A DNA stretch of 36,684 bases. Source: a virus. The first letter of the stretch is position 1. Each line of letters begins with the position of its first letter. The DNA is taken from the IMG/VR virus record IMGVR_UViG_3300046820_000391, positions 1 to 36,684 of that record; one strand, given 5' to 3'. The notes under the pieces are model-generated. The model worked only from the letters and a program-made list of their open reading frames with translations, searched no databases and had not been told where the DNA came from. Positions 1-5,912 of the stretch are shown here, piece after piece. The position numbers and the translations under genes are program-made.

Positions 1-1145
1 GATTTATCTGGCTCACCATTTTTGGCGTATGCTTGGCGCTCCAGACCTTCAATGACGTTGGGGCATTTGTCAGGGTTGACCAACAGCCGACGCTTGCCTT
101 GGCTGTAAATCATCTGATTGACCGCCATCAGCCTATCTTTGACCGCAGGGTTTTTACTATTTGCCAGCACCGTGAACCCAGCCGACCGAAGCAGCGTCAA
201 GTCGGACAGGCTTGCGTTGACGCTCTTGGTCGCCCCGCCCGATGCGTCTGGGTAAACCGTTATCTGGTGACCAGCGTATCGCTCCTGCAATATGCGTATC
301 AGCGTTGGCGTATCGCGCACACCGGACAATTCATCCAATGCCATTGGGTCGCCATTCCGTATCACGCACACGACGGCGCTCATGTTGTTGACGTTGAAGT
401 CAACACCGATGTGCAGCGGTTCGCGCTGTTCAATGGTCGCAAACGTGATATTAAGCTTGCGGTCAAACTCTGGGTATATGCTGCCAGCGGTCAGGTTTAC
501 AAATTCACCATCCAAATATGCGGCCAATAGGCTGGACGAATAGCTATTCTGTAGGTTCTGGATGTAATCAGGCGGAAGGTTCGCAGCGTTGTCAGATGTC
601 TTGGCCTTATACAGCGAATATCCTTCGGCCTTGTTCTTCACCCAGCGGTCATAGACAAAGCGGAAACCTTCAGGCGTCGTGGCAACGCCGACAGTATTGC
701 GAACGGGCTTGCCGCCGATGGTAAAAGCCTTTTGGCGATTACGGGCAATAATCTTGTTCCAGACAGCCCGTGCCTTTTCGATGGGCAGCGTATCAAGTTC
801 ATCCACGATGCTATGGGCGACTTCGTAACCGACGATGCGGTCAGGCTGTTCCATGTTGCGAAAGATGATGCGGCCCAATTCCGTTTCCAGCACAGCCTTT
901 TGCTGGTTCAGCTTAAACGGAATGTTGTTGCGCTCAAACAAAGCGGGGAAGCGTTGAAAGGCGATGTCCTCAATCAGCGGATAGGTCGGCAGATAATATG
1001 CCACATCCTGATACGGGCAATAACGCTTCAATCGCATTAGCCGTGCGATACCCGCAGCCGTCTTGCCAGAACCAAATCCACCGACGAACGCAGGGAATGG
1101 GTCTGTGCTGTATATAAAATCCCTTTGGCTTGGCGTGAAGGTCAA
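1..1145 (-). CDS. terL: Terminase large subunit (TerL), 3' end cut by window edge
   Basis: ATPase/nuclease of the DNA packaging motor, acting at the portal of the empty prohead. About 381 codons are visible. Walker A GGFGSGKT lies at residues 22-29, Walker B IVDELD near 113-118, and GVATTPEG near 153-160 fits the ATPase coupling motif. An RNase H-like nuclease follows, with its first acidic residue in GVDFNVNN (about D249) and a second in YPDASGG (about D300). The third acidic residue expected near the C-terminus is not in the visible part, so perhaps 20-50 residues are missing. The chosen start is a TTG at 1145-1143 that overlaps the terS stop (TTGA); no ATG with a ribosome site is available upstream. 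TerS precedes it, as in most tailed phages. The family is certain from the motifs; the exact start is less sure. Confidence 0.95.
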   Translation of the reverse strand, partial: MTFTPSQRDFIYSTDPFPAFVGGFGSGKTAAGIARLMRLKRYCPYQDVAYYLPTYPLIEDIAFQRFPALFERNNIPFKLNQQKAVLETELGRIIFRNMEQPDRIVGYEVAHSIVDELDTLPIEKARAVWNKIIARNRQKAFTIGGKPVRNTVGVATTPEGFRFVYDRWVKNKAEGYSLYKAKTSDNAANLPPDYIQNLQNSYSSSLLAAYLDGEFVNLTAGSIYPEFDRKLNITFATIEQREPLHIGVDFNVNNMSAVVCVIRNGDPMALDELSGVRDTPTLIRILQERYAGHQITVYPDASGGATKSVNASLSDLTLLRSAGFTVLANSKNPAVKDRLMAVNQMIYSQGKRRLLVNPDKCPNVIEGLERQAYAKNGEPDK

Positions 1146-1540
1146 AGCCAATCTTCGTCCGTGATGGGCTTGAAGTGCATATTCACAGCCAGCTTGGTCG
1201 GTTCGTTATAGCCGTGCATGATGTTTAGTTCTTTGACCGCAGCCGTCATCCCTGTCGATGCCTTGGCTTCCAGTGCAATCCTATAGGCGCTCATTAAGCC
1301 CTTCACGGACATTTCGCGTGTCCATAATTGCTTTTCGGCAACCTGTGATTTTAATTGTGCAACCCTTGCCGCAACCTTTCCGTCGCTCATAAGCACAGAT
1401 GCTTTGGAATAGATGGTGTTATCCTTCATCCCTTCAGCGTCGTATGCCATGCGATAAGCGTCTGCTTGGCCTAAGCCATCGGCTATGGCTTGACAGAATG
1501 CTTCTTGCTTTGCGGTCAGTTTGATTTGGGGGTTGCTCAT
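1142..1540 (-). CDS. terS: Terminase small subunit (TerS)
   Basis: 132 residues, the usual size for the Terminase_2 small-subunit family that recognises phage DNA and loads TerL. The N-terminal segment LTAKQEAFCQAIADG followed by a helical region with DAYRMAYDAEG matches the helix-turn-helix opening of this family. The C-terminus (TDEDWL) is acidic, like other TerS tails that contact TerL. The ATG at 1540 has AAGG seven bases upstream. The stop overlaps the TTG start of terL by 3 bases, so the pair is translationally coupled. Function is assigned from N-terminal similarity and from position directly before terL. Confidence 0.88.
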   Translation of the reverse strand: MSNPQIKLTAKQEAFCQAIADGLGQADAYRMAYDAEGMKDNTIYSKASVLMSDGKVAARVAQLKSQVAEKQLWTREMSVKGLMSAYRIALEAKASTGMTAAVKELNIMHGYNEPTKLAVNMHFKPITDEDWL

Positions 1541-1586
1541 TGCACCTTGTTATACGACCATTATCATTTTGGCAACTGGCGCATAA

Positions 1587-1724
1587 TTATCCGACAAATT
1601 CTTTCCATTGCCAGTTGGCCCATTGCCGCATTGTGTCGCTCGACCATTCATGCTTGCGCCATTTGGCAAGCAGTGCAGCCCTATCTTTGTTGCCGCTTTG
1701 ATTGTGGCGTATCAGGTCAGTCAT
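1587..1724 (-). CDS. Small hypothetical protein, 45 aa
   Basis: Starts at an ATG (1724-1722) that overlaps the end of the preceding HTH gene by 8 bases (ATGACTGA), the overlap style used throughout this operon. The product is Trp-rich and basic (WRKHEW, WANWQWKEF) with no membrane segment or Cys motif. An in-frame extension upstream to 1847 would run antiparallel to nothing but would overlap the HTH gene by 131 bases, so the short form is preferred. I recognise no family. Its place between a DNA-binding protein and terS suggests a phage regulator or packaging accessory, but that is a guess. Confidence 0.5.
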   Translation of the reverse strand: MTDLIRHNQSGNKDRAALLAKWRKHEWSSDTMRQWANWQWKEFVG

Positions 1725-1971
1725 AAAATCCGTCGCCGTCAATTTCATCATCATCATCGCAATCGTAATCCAAATGGTCGGGTCTGTATCCATCAAGGAT
1801 AGCTTCGAGTGCAACGGCAGCAGGGCCAGTGATTTCCCTTTTTCCACTCATCCATGCGCGAACAGTCGTGCTTCCAGATGTGCTACTTAAGCGCAATGCG
1901 TCGGCTATTTCACCAACGCTCCAGCCCAGCTTTTTCTTTGCGTCCTTAACGTCTTGTGCTGTTTGTATCAT
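1717..1971 (-). CDS. Helix-turn-helix DNA-binding protein with acidic tail
   Basis: 84 residues. Residues 5-60 look like a small XRE/Cro-type helix-turn-helix: WSVGEIADALRLSS followed by TVRAWMSGKREITGPA, with the typical VRAWMSGKR recognition-helix region and a GPAAVALEAIL helix. The C-terminal 20 residues are strongly acidic (DYDCDDDDEIDGDG). The start overlaps the stop of the DnaA-like gene (ATGA). It probably regulates transcription of this leftward operon or of the late genes beginning with terS just downstream. The target site is unknown. Confidence 0.75.
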   Translation of the reverse strand: MIQTAQDVKDAKKKLGWSVGEIADALRLSSTSGSTTVRAWMSGKREITGPAAVALEAILDGYRPDHLDYDCDDDDEIDGDGFYD

Positions 1972-2210
1972 TCTACTGCTTCCATTTTTGCCATCTTTTG
2001 TAAGGCGTGAACAATCGTGCTGTGGTCACGCTTCATAATGCGGCCAATTTCCGGAGTGCTGAAGCCCTGTTCACGAAAAAACTTTATACATTCGTGGCGC
2101 ACTTCGACCAGCACCTTAAACCGTCGTGGCCCAAGAATGTCGTGCCTGTTATATCCATAATCGGATGCGATGTGGTCAATAATGGTCAGGTTTCTTTCGC
2201 GTGGCGTCAT
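1968..2210 (-). CDS. Stand-alone DnaA domain IV-like DNA-binding protein
   Basis: 80 residues covering only the C-terminal DNA-binding domain of DnaA. GRIMKRDHSTIVHALQKM near residues 57-74 matches the DnaA signature (G.RDHST..HA) that reads DnaA boxes, and the preceding RHECIKFFREQGFSTPEIG forms the helix-turn-helix. No AAA+ or oligomerisation domain is present, so it cannot melt an origin by itself. Homologous short proteins in other phages are known by sequence but their role is poorly defined. It could occupy DnaA boxes in the host or phage origin, or regulate promoters. It overlaps both neighbours by 4 bases (ATGA), so it is co-translated with them. Confidence 0.85.
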   Translation of the reverse strand: MTPRERNLTIIDHIASDYGYNRHDILGPRRFKVLVEVRHECIKFFREQGFSTPEIGRIMKRDHSTIVHALQKMAKMEAVE

Positions 2211-2464
2211 TCCCCTTGCTCCTGCTTTTTAATGGCGATGGCTTCGTTGTAAATTTCGTTCCAAATGCTGTGTATTGTTTCGATGCGGTCATAATGAAAT
2301 GTGCGGTCAATGTTGCACTTTTCGGTGTTCGGATAATCCCTGCCGTTTGGCGTGACTTTCAATAAATCTTCAATGGCAAGCTTTAGGCTGGCGATGGCTT
2401 TCAATCGCGGGTCGATAAGGTCAGATGCACTGGAGCCGTTTATGTTTAGCGTTGGGACTATCAT
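2207..2464 (-). CDS. Hypothetical protein, 85 aa
   Basis: Soluble, helix-rich, 85 residues, with no motif I recognise. The N-terminus is uncharged (MIVPTLNINGSSASD) and is followed by two likely amphipathic helices (LKAIASLKLAIEDLLK; IHSIWNEIYNEAIAIKK). It overlaps the preceding gene's stop and the next gene's start by 4 bases each, so it is a genuine member of the early leftward operon. Function unknown. Confidence 0.65.
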   Translation of the reverse strand: MIVPTLNINGSSASDLIDPRLKAIASLKLAIEDLLKVTPNGRDYPNTEKCNIDRTFHYDRIETIHSIWNEIYNEAIAIKKQEQGE

Positions 2465-2682
2465 GCTGCCACCGCCTTATCTGCGCTGATAGTTGGGGCC
2501 ATTGAAAAGCGACCCCAAGGCATGATTTGCTCAACGCCATCCCAAACCTTGATGCCGTAACGCTTGCCGTCCGTATCAGTGATAGTTTTTTCGGTGCGCT
2601 TGGCGATACGAACGCTGATAATCATGTCGTAATCGCAAATGCTGCGGGTCGAGTATGTGGTGTTAGGTTGAAACTTAATCAT
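2461..2682 (-). CDS. Conserved small phage protein, 73 aa
   Basis: First gene of the transcription unit that starts at the promoter/hairpin module at 2699-2756. The ribosome site AAGGAG lies nine bases before the ATG at 2682. The protein is predicted mostly beta strand: ISVRIAKRTEKTITDTDG followed by KRYGIKVWDG. Its opening (MIKFQPNTTYSTRSICD) resembles small beta-rich proteins that I recall from environmental phages, but no function is known. It may bind nucleic acid or act as a host-takeover factor; this is not shown by the sequence. Confidence 0.7.
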   Translation of the reverse strand: MIKFQPNTTYSTRSICDYDMIISVRIAKRTEKTITDTDGKRYGIKVWDGVEQIMPWGRFSMAPTISADKAVAA

Positions 2683-2701
2683 GTCGCGTCTCCTTGTTGG
2701 C

Positions 2702-2756
2702 GGGGCAGAACCCCTTGCTGATAACTCCCTATGTAAGAGGGTTTATATTATGTCAA
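2702..2756 (-). promoter_or_regulatory. Leftward promoter and leader hairpin (module A)
   Basis: Reading the minus strand: a consensus TTGACA (2756-2751), a poor -10 region around 2735-2727 (TACATAGGG), then the hairpin GGGG-TTCTG-CCCC (2714-2702) followed by GCC, a ribosome site AAGGAG and the ATG at 2682. The hairpin sequence GGGGTTCTGCCCCGCC is repeated letter for letter in module B (3321-3377), and a variant occurs in module C on the other strand. The -35 is good. The -10 is weak, so promoter activity may need help. Confidence 0.6.
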
Positions 2757-2784
2757 ACGACTTTTTCATTATTTTGAAAATATT

Positions 2785-2967
2785 TTATGCCACGATGTAT
2801 CGTTCGCTTGGTTCATCATTGTAATAATCTTGGGCTGCGATTTTTTCGCCAAAAACATCAACGAACCATTCGCGGCAAAAGCCGTCGTTCAAATATTCCC
2901 AAGTCGTGCTAACTGCATCTGCTATGACTTCTGAAAATTTTGCGGCTGTGGCGTAATTCAAATTCAT
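2785..2967 (-). CDS. Hypothetical protein, 60 aa
   Basis: Short acidic protein with aromatic residues (WEYLNDGFCREWFVDVFG). It has no recognisable domain or membrane segment. The ribosome site is weak (GGAT about seven A-rich bases before ATG 2967). A G5/C5 hairpin lies in its leader at 3021-3006. It sits alone between two promoter/hairpin modules, with 100 bases of control sequence on its downstream side. It is probably real because it fills the space in the same strand and has a clean start, but function is unknown. Confidence 0.55.
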   Translation of the reverse strand: MNLNYATAAKFSEVIADAVSTTWEYLNDGFCREWFVDVFGEKIAAQDYYNDEPSERYIVA

Positions 2968-3005
2968 TTTTTTATCCGTGATAGCGAGTGTTGGTTTTGG
3001 TGGGT

Positions 3006-3021
3006 GGGGGACGAAGCCCCC
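3006..3021 (-). promoter_or_regulatory. Leader hairpin GGGGG-CTTCGT-CCCCC
   Basis: Minus-strand stem of five G-C pairs with a CTTCGT loop, followed by ACC. It lies between the stop at 3028 and the start at 2967 of the next gene. No T-run follows, so it is not a typical intrinsic terminator. Shape and trailing RCC resemble the leader hairpins of modules A, B and C, but no promoter hexamers precede it, because the upstream gene runs into it. Confidence 0.5.
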
Positions 3022-3027
3022 GTTTGT

Positions 3028-3300
3028 TTATTCAGCTTCGATGATGTCGAAAATGGTGTCAACGCCAAGGTCGCTTAACCAAAAAATGTGACCGTTGCCT
3101 TCGTTGTCGTCGCCGTAACCCATACCCTTGTTTTCCAGCGATGCGATAAGGGCAGATACTTGCTTGTCGTTCCAACCCAGCGCAGCCTTAAATTCTTTTT
3201 GGCCACCGTTGCTGTAGTTGTCCGAATGCTGGTTAGCGCGGCTGTCGTAATTCAAGCAAACCTTGAGGGCGGTGATTTCGTTTGCAGTCAATGTAGTCAT
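3028..3300 (-). CDS. Hypothetical winged-helix-like protein, 90 aa
   Basis: 90 residues. The order of helices (LTANEITALKVCLNY, KEFKAALGWNDKQVSALIASLENKGM) and a following short strand pair (GNGHIFWLSDLGVDTIFDI) look like a MarR-type winged helix, but the match is by shape, not by a strong motif. It is the first gene after module B, with ribosome site AAGGAAAA before ATG 3300. It could be a regulator of the early operon. Confidence 0.65.
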   Translation of the reverse strand: MTTLTANEITALKVCLNYDSRANQHSDNYSNGGQKEFKAALGWNDKQVSALIASLENKGMGYGDDNEGNGHIFWLSDLGVDTIFDIIEAE

Positions 3301-3320
3301 GGTCGTTTTCCTTAAATGGC

Positions 3321-3377
3321 GGGGCAGAACCCCTGTGGTTGATGCCCCCTTATAAGGTTGGTTGTTTTATATGTAAA
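3321..3377 (-). promoter_or_regulatory. Leftward promoter and leader hairpin (module B)
   Basis: Minus strand: -35 TTTACA (3377-3372), 17-base spacer, -10 TATAAG (3354-3349), then the hairpin GGGG-TTCTG-CCCC (3333-3321) and GCC, then AAGGAAAA and ATG 3300. Both hexamers match sigma-70 promoters at ideal spacing. The hairpin falls inside the 5' leader just before the ribosome site. Confidence 0.75.
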
Positions 3378-3411
3378 CCCCTTTTTTCATTTTTTTGCAT
3401 TTTTTTTGCAT

Positions 3412-3705
3412 TTATTCCTCTTTTACAAAAATTCCATCCACCATGCGACCCTTGCGGTCTTTGATTTCGTGCCATGCGTGAACGACGCATTCCTCAATCT
3501 CCAAATCCTTTTGCGCTGCCAAGATGGTCAGCACGACGAAGGCATCACCGATGCTGTCCATAAACTGTTCGTCCTTGCCCTTGGCGATGGCTTCGGCCAG
3601 TTCACCGATTTCCTCTATCAGCTTCACGAATTGAGCCTGAACCGTGCTGCCTTCAATCAGGTTGCGGTCTTTGGCCCATTCACGGATTAGGTTGGCGTAA
3701 ATCAT
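3412..3705 (-). CDS. MazG-like nucleotide pyrophosphohydrolase
   Basis: 97 residues, the size of a single MazG domain. The metal-binding motif EEIGELAEA (residues 31-39) and the second acidic pair in DSIGDAFVVL (D50, D54 region) are those of the all-alpha NTP pyrophosphatase superfamily, which hydrolyses NTPs or dNTPs, or ppGpp in some phage members. The start overlaps the stop of the upstream gene (TAATG). Phage MazG proteins are thought to adjust host nucleotide or alarmone pools during infection. The product ends 35 bases before module B. Confidence 0.88.
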   Translation of the reverse strand: MIYANLIREWAKDRNLIEGSTVQAQFVKLIEEIGELAEAIAKGKDEQFMDSIGDAFVVLTILAAQKDLEIEECVVHAWHEIKDRKGRMVDGIFVKEE

Positions 3706-4205
3706 TAGTTCATCCCTTTGTTGGTGTTCAGTGATTGCAGTAATTCGTTCTTCAGTTCTGCCATTTCATCGGCAGTGATATAATCCGGCTCTTGCTTGGC
3801 GATGCGCGGCGCGTTGAAGTTATCGACCAATGCCTGTGCATGGCGTATCGCGTCATTCGCCCAACGCACGGCTTCAGGTTCAAACTTGCAGATGAACGGC
3901 ACAATCTTGGCAGGGTGGTCGCAGTTACGACGGGCTTGCTCACAGGCGCGTTGCAGTATCGACAACGGGATATGGTTCACCGTCATGATAGCGGCTTTAC
4001 ACCAAGCTGTCCGTTCGCCCTCCTGCATACCCGATGGAGCGCACAGCATTAGGCATGGCATCAATAGTGTAATGATTTCCTGTGATGTTGCTGGCCGATA
4101 TTTGTCCTGCGCTGCTTTCAAAGCTTCCAGTGCCGCCTGATATTTCGTGCAATGCTTGTCGGGCTGCTCGTTCTGTAACGCCCATTCCATCAAATTCTTT
4201 TCCAT
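3705..4205 (-). CDS. Replication-associated hypothetical protein overlapping the replication initiator
   Basis: 166 residues, all-helical, with SQEIITLLMPCLMLCAPSGM followed by ERTAWCKAAIM and CDHPAKIVPFI. This pattern resembles proteins next to replication initiators in alphaproteobacterial prophages, as I remember them. Function is unproven; a helicase loader or replication partner is possible. The ATG at 4205 has a strong ribosome site (AAGGGG, seven bases upstream) that lies inside the coding sequence of the upstream gene. The first 70 codons are overprinted with the end of that gene in another frame. It ends in TAATG overlap with the MazG gene. Confidence 0.75.
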   Translation of the reverse strand: MEKNLMEWALQNEQPDKHCTKYQAALEALKAAQDKYRPATSQEIITLLMPCLMLCAPSGMQEGERTAWCKAAIMTVNHIPLSILQRACEQARRNCDHPAKIVPFICKFEPEAVRWANDAIRHAQALVDNFNAPRIAKQEPDYITADEMAELKNELLQSLNTNKGMN

Positions 4206-4818
4206 GTAATTGCCCCTTTATTTCGTAAATATCTGCCCAGCAGTTCAATGTGCTTCGGTCTAATACTGCCGCTACATCCTGACCAGCTTGGCGCATTGCA
4301 TCAAGCTTGTTTATCGCCTTCATTGTGGCTCTGGCTGTCAGCGGCTTCTTTTTGACCTTCCGCATTTCAACCCACCCCAGCCAAGCAGGGACAGGCATCC
4401 AATCGGGCAAATCCACTATATCTTGTTTTCCATCTGGTTTAATAACTGGTTTTATATCTGGTATAGGTTCGCCCTTCTGGGCTTCTTCATTTGACCTTTT
4501 GGGCAAATGGGTTTGCAGGTTTAGGCAAGTCGGTGCATACCATTTTGTTCTGTCATAAGCTGATTTGTTATAACAGCCACTGATAATCAATCCGCTGGCT
4601 TCCAGCTTCTCCAAAGCGGTTCGGATTTGCTTGCCAGTGAGATACGGGAACAATTCAGCGAATGCCGTGATGCTGTTATATGTCCACCAGCGACCATCAT
4701 AAAAATGCCTGTCATTGGCAGCGTTCTTTTCAGCCCAGTAAAATAGGTTTTGGTAAATCACAGCGGCGTTGCAACCGACCTGTGCAGCGATGGCAGGGTC
4801 GAAGTGATGGGCGCTCAT
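3997..4818 (-). CDS. Winged-helix replication initiator-like protein
   Basis: 273 residues from the ATG at 4818, chosen because AGGGG lies eight bases before it; an in-frame ATG at 4890 gives 24 more residues but lacks a well-placed site. Residues 1-90 (HHFDPAIAAQVGC, NLFYWAEKN, TYNSITAFAELFPYLTG, LEKLEASGLI) form a winged helix as in phage replication O-like proteins that bind the origin. A middle basic stretch (KVKKKPLTARATMKAINKL) and the ending NCWADIYEIKG are usual for this group, which normally stops soon after. Here a further 70-residue Ser/Gly/Ala-rich tail runs 209 bases into the next gene. It probably recruits helicase to the phage origin. Confidence 0.75.
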   Translation of the reverse strand: MSAHHFDPAIAAQVGCNAAVIYQNLFYWAEKNAANDRHFYDGRWWTYNSITAFAELFPYLTGKQIRTALEKLEASGLIISGCYNKSAYDRTKWYAPTCLNLQTHLPKRSNEEAQKGEPIPDIKPVIKPDGKQDIVDLPDWMPVPAWLGWVEMRKVKKKPLTARATMKAINKLDAMRQAGQDVAAVLDRSTLNCWADIYEIKGQLHGKEFDGMGVTERAARQALHEISGGTGSFESSAGQISASNITGNHYTIDAMPNAVRSIGYAGGRTDSLV

Positions 4819-4893
4819 TGCAAAGCCCCTTGCGCGATTGTATTGTGGTGTATATAATTGTTCATATGCGGTGCTTTCCTCGATTAGCATTGC

Positions 4894-4931
4894 GGCCAGC
4901 GAAATTTTGAAGCTCCTTAATTTCGCTGGCC
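4894..4931 (-). repeat. 13-bp perfect inverted repeat with a Shine-Dalgarno sequence in the loop
   Basis: Arms GGCCAGCGAAATT (4894-4906) and AATTTCGCTGGCC (4919-4931) are perfect complements with a 12-base loop. In the leftward transcript the loop reads AAGGAGCTTCAA, a strong ribosome site. It lies in the gap between the DUF1064 gene and the replication initiator, just before the upstream in-frame ATG (4890). It has no T-run on the minus strand. It could be a translational control hairpin, an operator or part of an origin. Confidence 0.7.
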
Positions 4932-4964
4932 CCCCTCTTACCTCAATATGGCCTTTTCATAAAG

Positions 4965-5318
4965 CTACTTTGTTTGCCGAAATTCGATTGTCGGGAACAA
5001 GGCTTTGAATATCGCCTTGCGTAACGTGAAGTCGGCAGTGATTACCCCTTTAATATCTTCACAAATTTCCTGACCGCTTTCCGTGTAGGAAAAGTCTGGC
5101 TTATATCCAACTCGCCGCCCGTTATCGTGCTTCACCTGGCTGCCATTAATGATGAACCAAAACTGCGGCTGGATGACCAAATCGGCAATCTCACCCGCAG
5201 CCCACAAATCGTGAAGTTCATCACATCGCGCAGCTTCGCGCTTGCTGTCATGCTTATGGCACTGGGAGCAATACGCTTTTTTAGCGTTGAATTTCGACCG
5301 ACGATTAAACAGCACCAC
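4965..5318 (-). CDS. DUF1064 family nuclease-like protein
   Basis: 117 residues. DSKREAARCDELHDLWAAGE, LVIQPQFWF, VGYKPDFSYTESG and ICEDIKG follow the DUF1064 pattern: a PD-(D/E)XK-like core (D in KPDFSY, E-D-x-K in the last motif) seen in phage proteins near replication genes. An N-terminal CSQCHKHDS pair plus Cys further on could bind zinc. It is a candidate Holliday-junction or recombination nuclease; activity is inferred from fold only. GTG start at 5318 overlaps the regulator's TAG by one base; a second GTG follows directly, so the start may be three bases later. Confidence 0.82.
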   Translation of the reverse strand: MVLFNRRSKFNAKKAYCSQCHKHDSKREAARCDELHDLWAAGEIADLVIQPQFWFIINGSQVKHDNGRRVGYKPDFSYTESGQEICEDIKGVITADFTLRKAIFKALFPTIEFRQTK

Positions 5319-5599
5319 TATTCCGATGTCTGTTCATCATAGTTTAAAAGGGCGTCCCACATCGCTTTTTTATCAGCTTCACTGCGCGGGGGTCTGTTTC
5401 TAATTTTCTCCGAAATCAATTCATCCAATGCCTTTTCAACAGCCAGATATGCTTCCAACATTGGCGTTGAACGATTGCGCTTCCAGTTGCTCAATGTGAC
5501 CCGACTTAGGCCAGCGGCCTTGGCAAGTTTGCCAGCGGTAATGTTGTGTTCTGCGGCGCGTCCGTAAATACGCATAACGGCTTGATGGCTTAACGTCAT
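5318..5599 (-). CDS. XRE-family transcriptional regulator at the divergent promoter
   Basis: 93 residues. The helix-turn-helix HNITAGKLAKAAGLSRVTLSNWKRNRSTP (about residues 18-46) is typical of Cro/CI-like repressors, with SRVTLSNWKR as recognition helix. The C-terminal half is short and helical; there is no LexA-like peptidase domain, so it would not be cleaved in an SOS response. It is the first gene leftward from the divergent control region and its ribosome site AAGGA precedes ATG 5599. It is the best candidate to bind the 14-bp palindrome at 5644-5657 and so set the balance between the two early operons and its own synthesis. Confidence 0.85.
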   Translation of the reverse strand: MTLSHQAVMRIYGRAAEHNITAGKLAKAAGLSRVTLSNWKRNRSTPMLEAYLAVEKALDELISEKIRNRPPRSEADKKAMWDALLNYDEQTSE

Positions 5600-5628
5600 T
5601 TCATGTCCTTTTTGCTAAATGCAAAGCG

Positions 5629-5672
5629 CATATAAAAAAATGCTTTACATATGTAAATAGGCGTTTTAGAAA
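5629..5672. promoter_or_regulatory. Divergent early promoters sharing a palindromic -35 region
   Basis: The 14-bp perfect palindrome TTTACATATGTAAA (5644-5657) gives TTTACA on both strands. Rightward: TTTACA (5644-5649), 17 bases, TAGAAA (5667-5672). Leftward: TTTACA (5657-5652), 17 bases, TATATG (5634-5629). Each direction leads to a gene with its own ribosome site (AAGGAG before 5693; AAGGA before 5599). A protein bound to the palindrome would cover both -35 elements. The XRE regulator encoded at once to the left is the obvious candidate. Confidence 0.75.
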
Positions 5673-5692
5673 AAGCACAAGGAGCAAACATT

Positions 5693-5902
5693 ATGGACAT
5701 TGAAACTTGCACAATTTGCGGCTTTGGGCTGACATCTGCTTTTTGCTGCCCAGCTTGCGATGCGGCTGACGCAATTGTTGAAGCTGGCGGCTGTCACCCA
5801 AATTTTAAAGAAGCGTTAGCTGAAAAAATAGGCAACATTCTTTTGGACAATGATTGGCACACGACCTTCAACGTCCGCAAAGTTTATCCACGGTTTTTTT
5901 AA
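5693..5902 (+). CDS. Small Cys-rich (zinc-ribbon-like) protein, 69 aa
   Basis: First gene of the rightward operon, with AAGGAG six bases before the ATG. CTICGFGLTSAFCCPAC (residues 6-22) has two CxxC pairs spaced as in a zinc ribbon or treble-clef knuckle. The rest is helical and has no known domain. Being first after the early promoter, it may be an early host-takeover or regulatory protein; that is inference. It ends ten bases before the ERF start. Confidence 0.7.
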   Translation: MDIETCTICGFGLTSAFCCPACDAADAIVEAGGCHPNFKEALAEKIGNILLDNDWHTTFNVRKVYPRFF

Positions 5903-5912
5903 GGAGCAAAAA

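Noticed and set aside
1549-1570. TTGCCA with a 15-base gap to TATAAC before terS, as a late promoter
   Set aside because: The gap is too short, and the start point would fall almost on the terS ATG, removing its ribosome site.
4819-4890. Replication gene starting at ATG 4890
   Set aside because: No ribosome site at a suitable distance, while ATG 4818 has AGGGG eight bases upstream and matches the usual N-terminus of the family. It remains possible if the hairpin at 4894-4931 has a special role.
5318-5599. XRE gene as proof of lysogeny
   Set aside because: No integrase, attachment site, excisionase or cleavable repressor domain was found in the window; virulent phages also carry such regulators.
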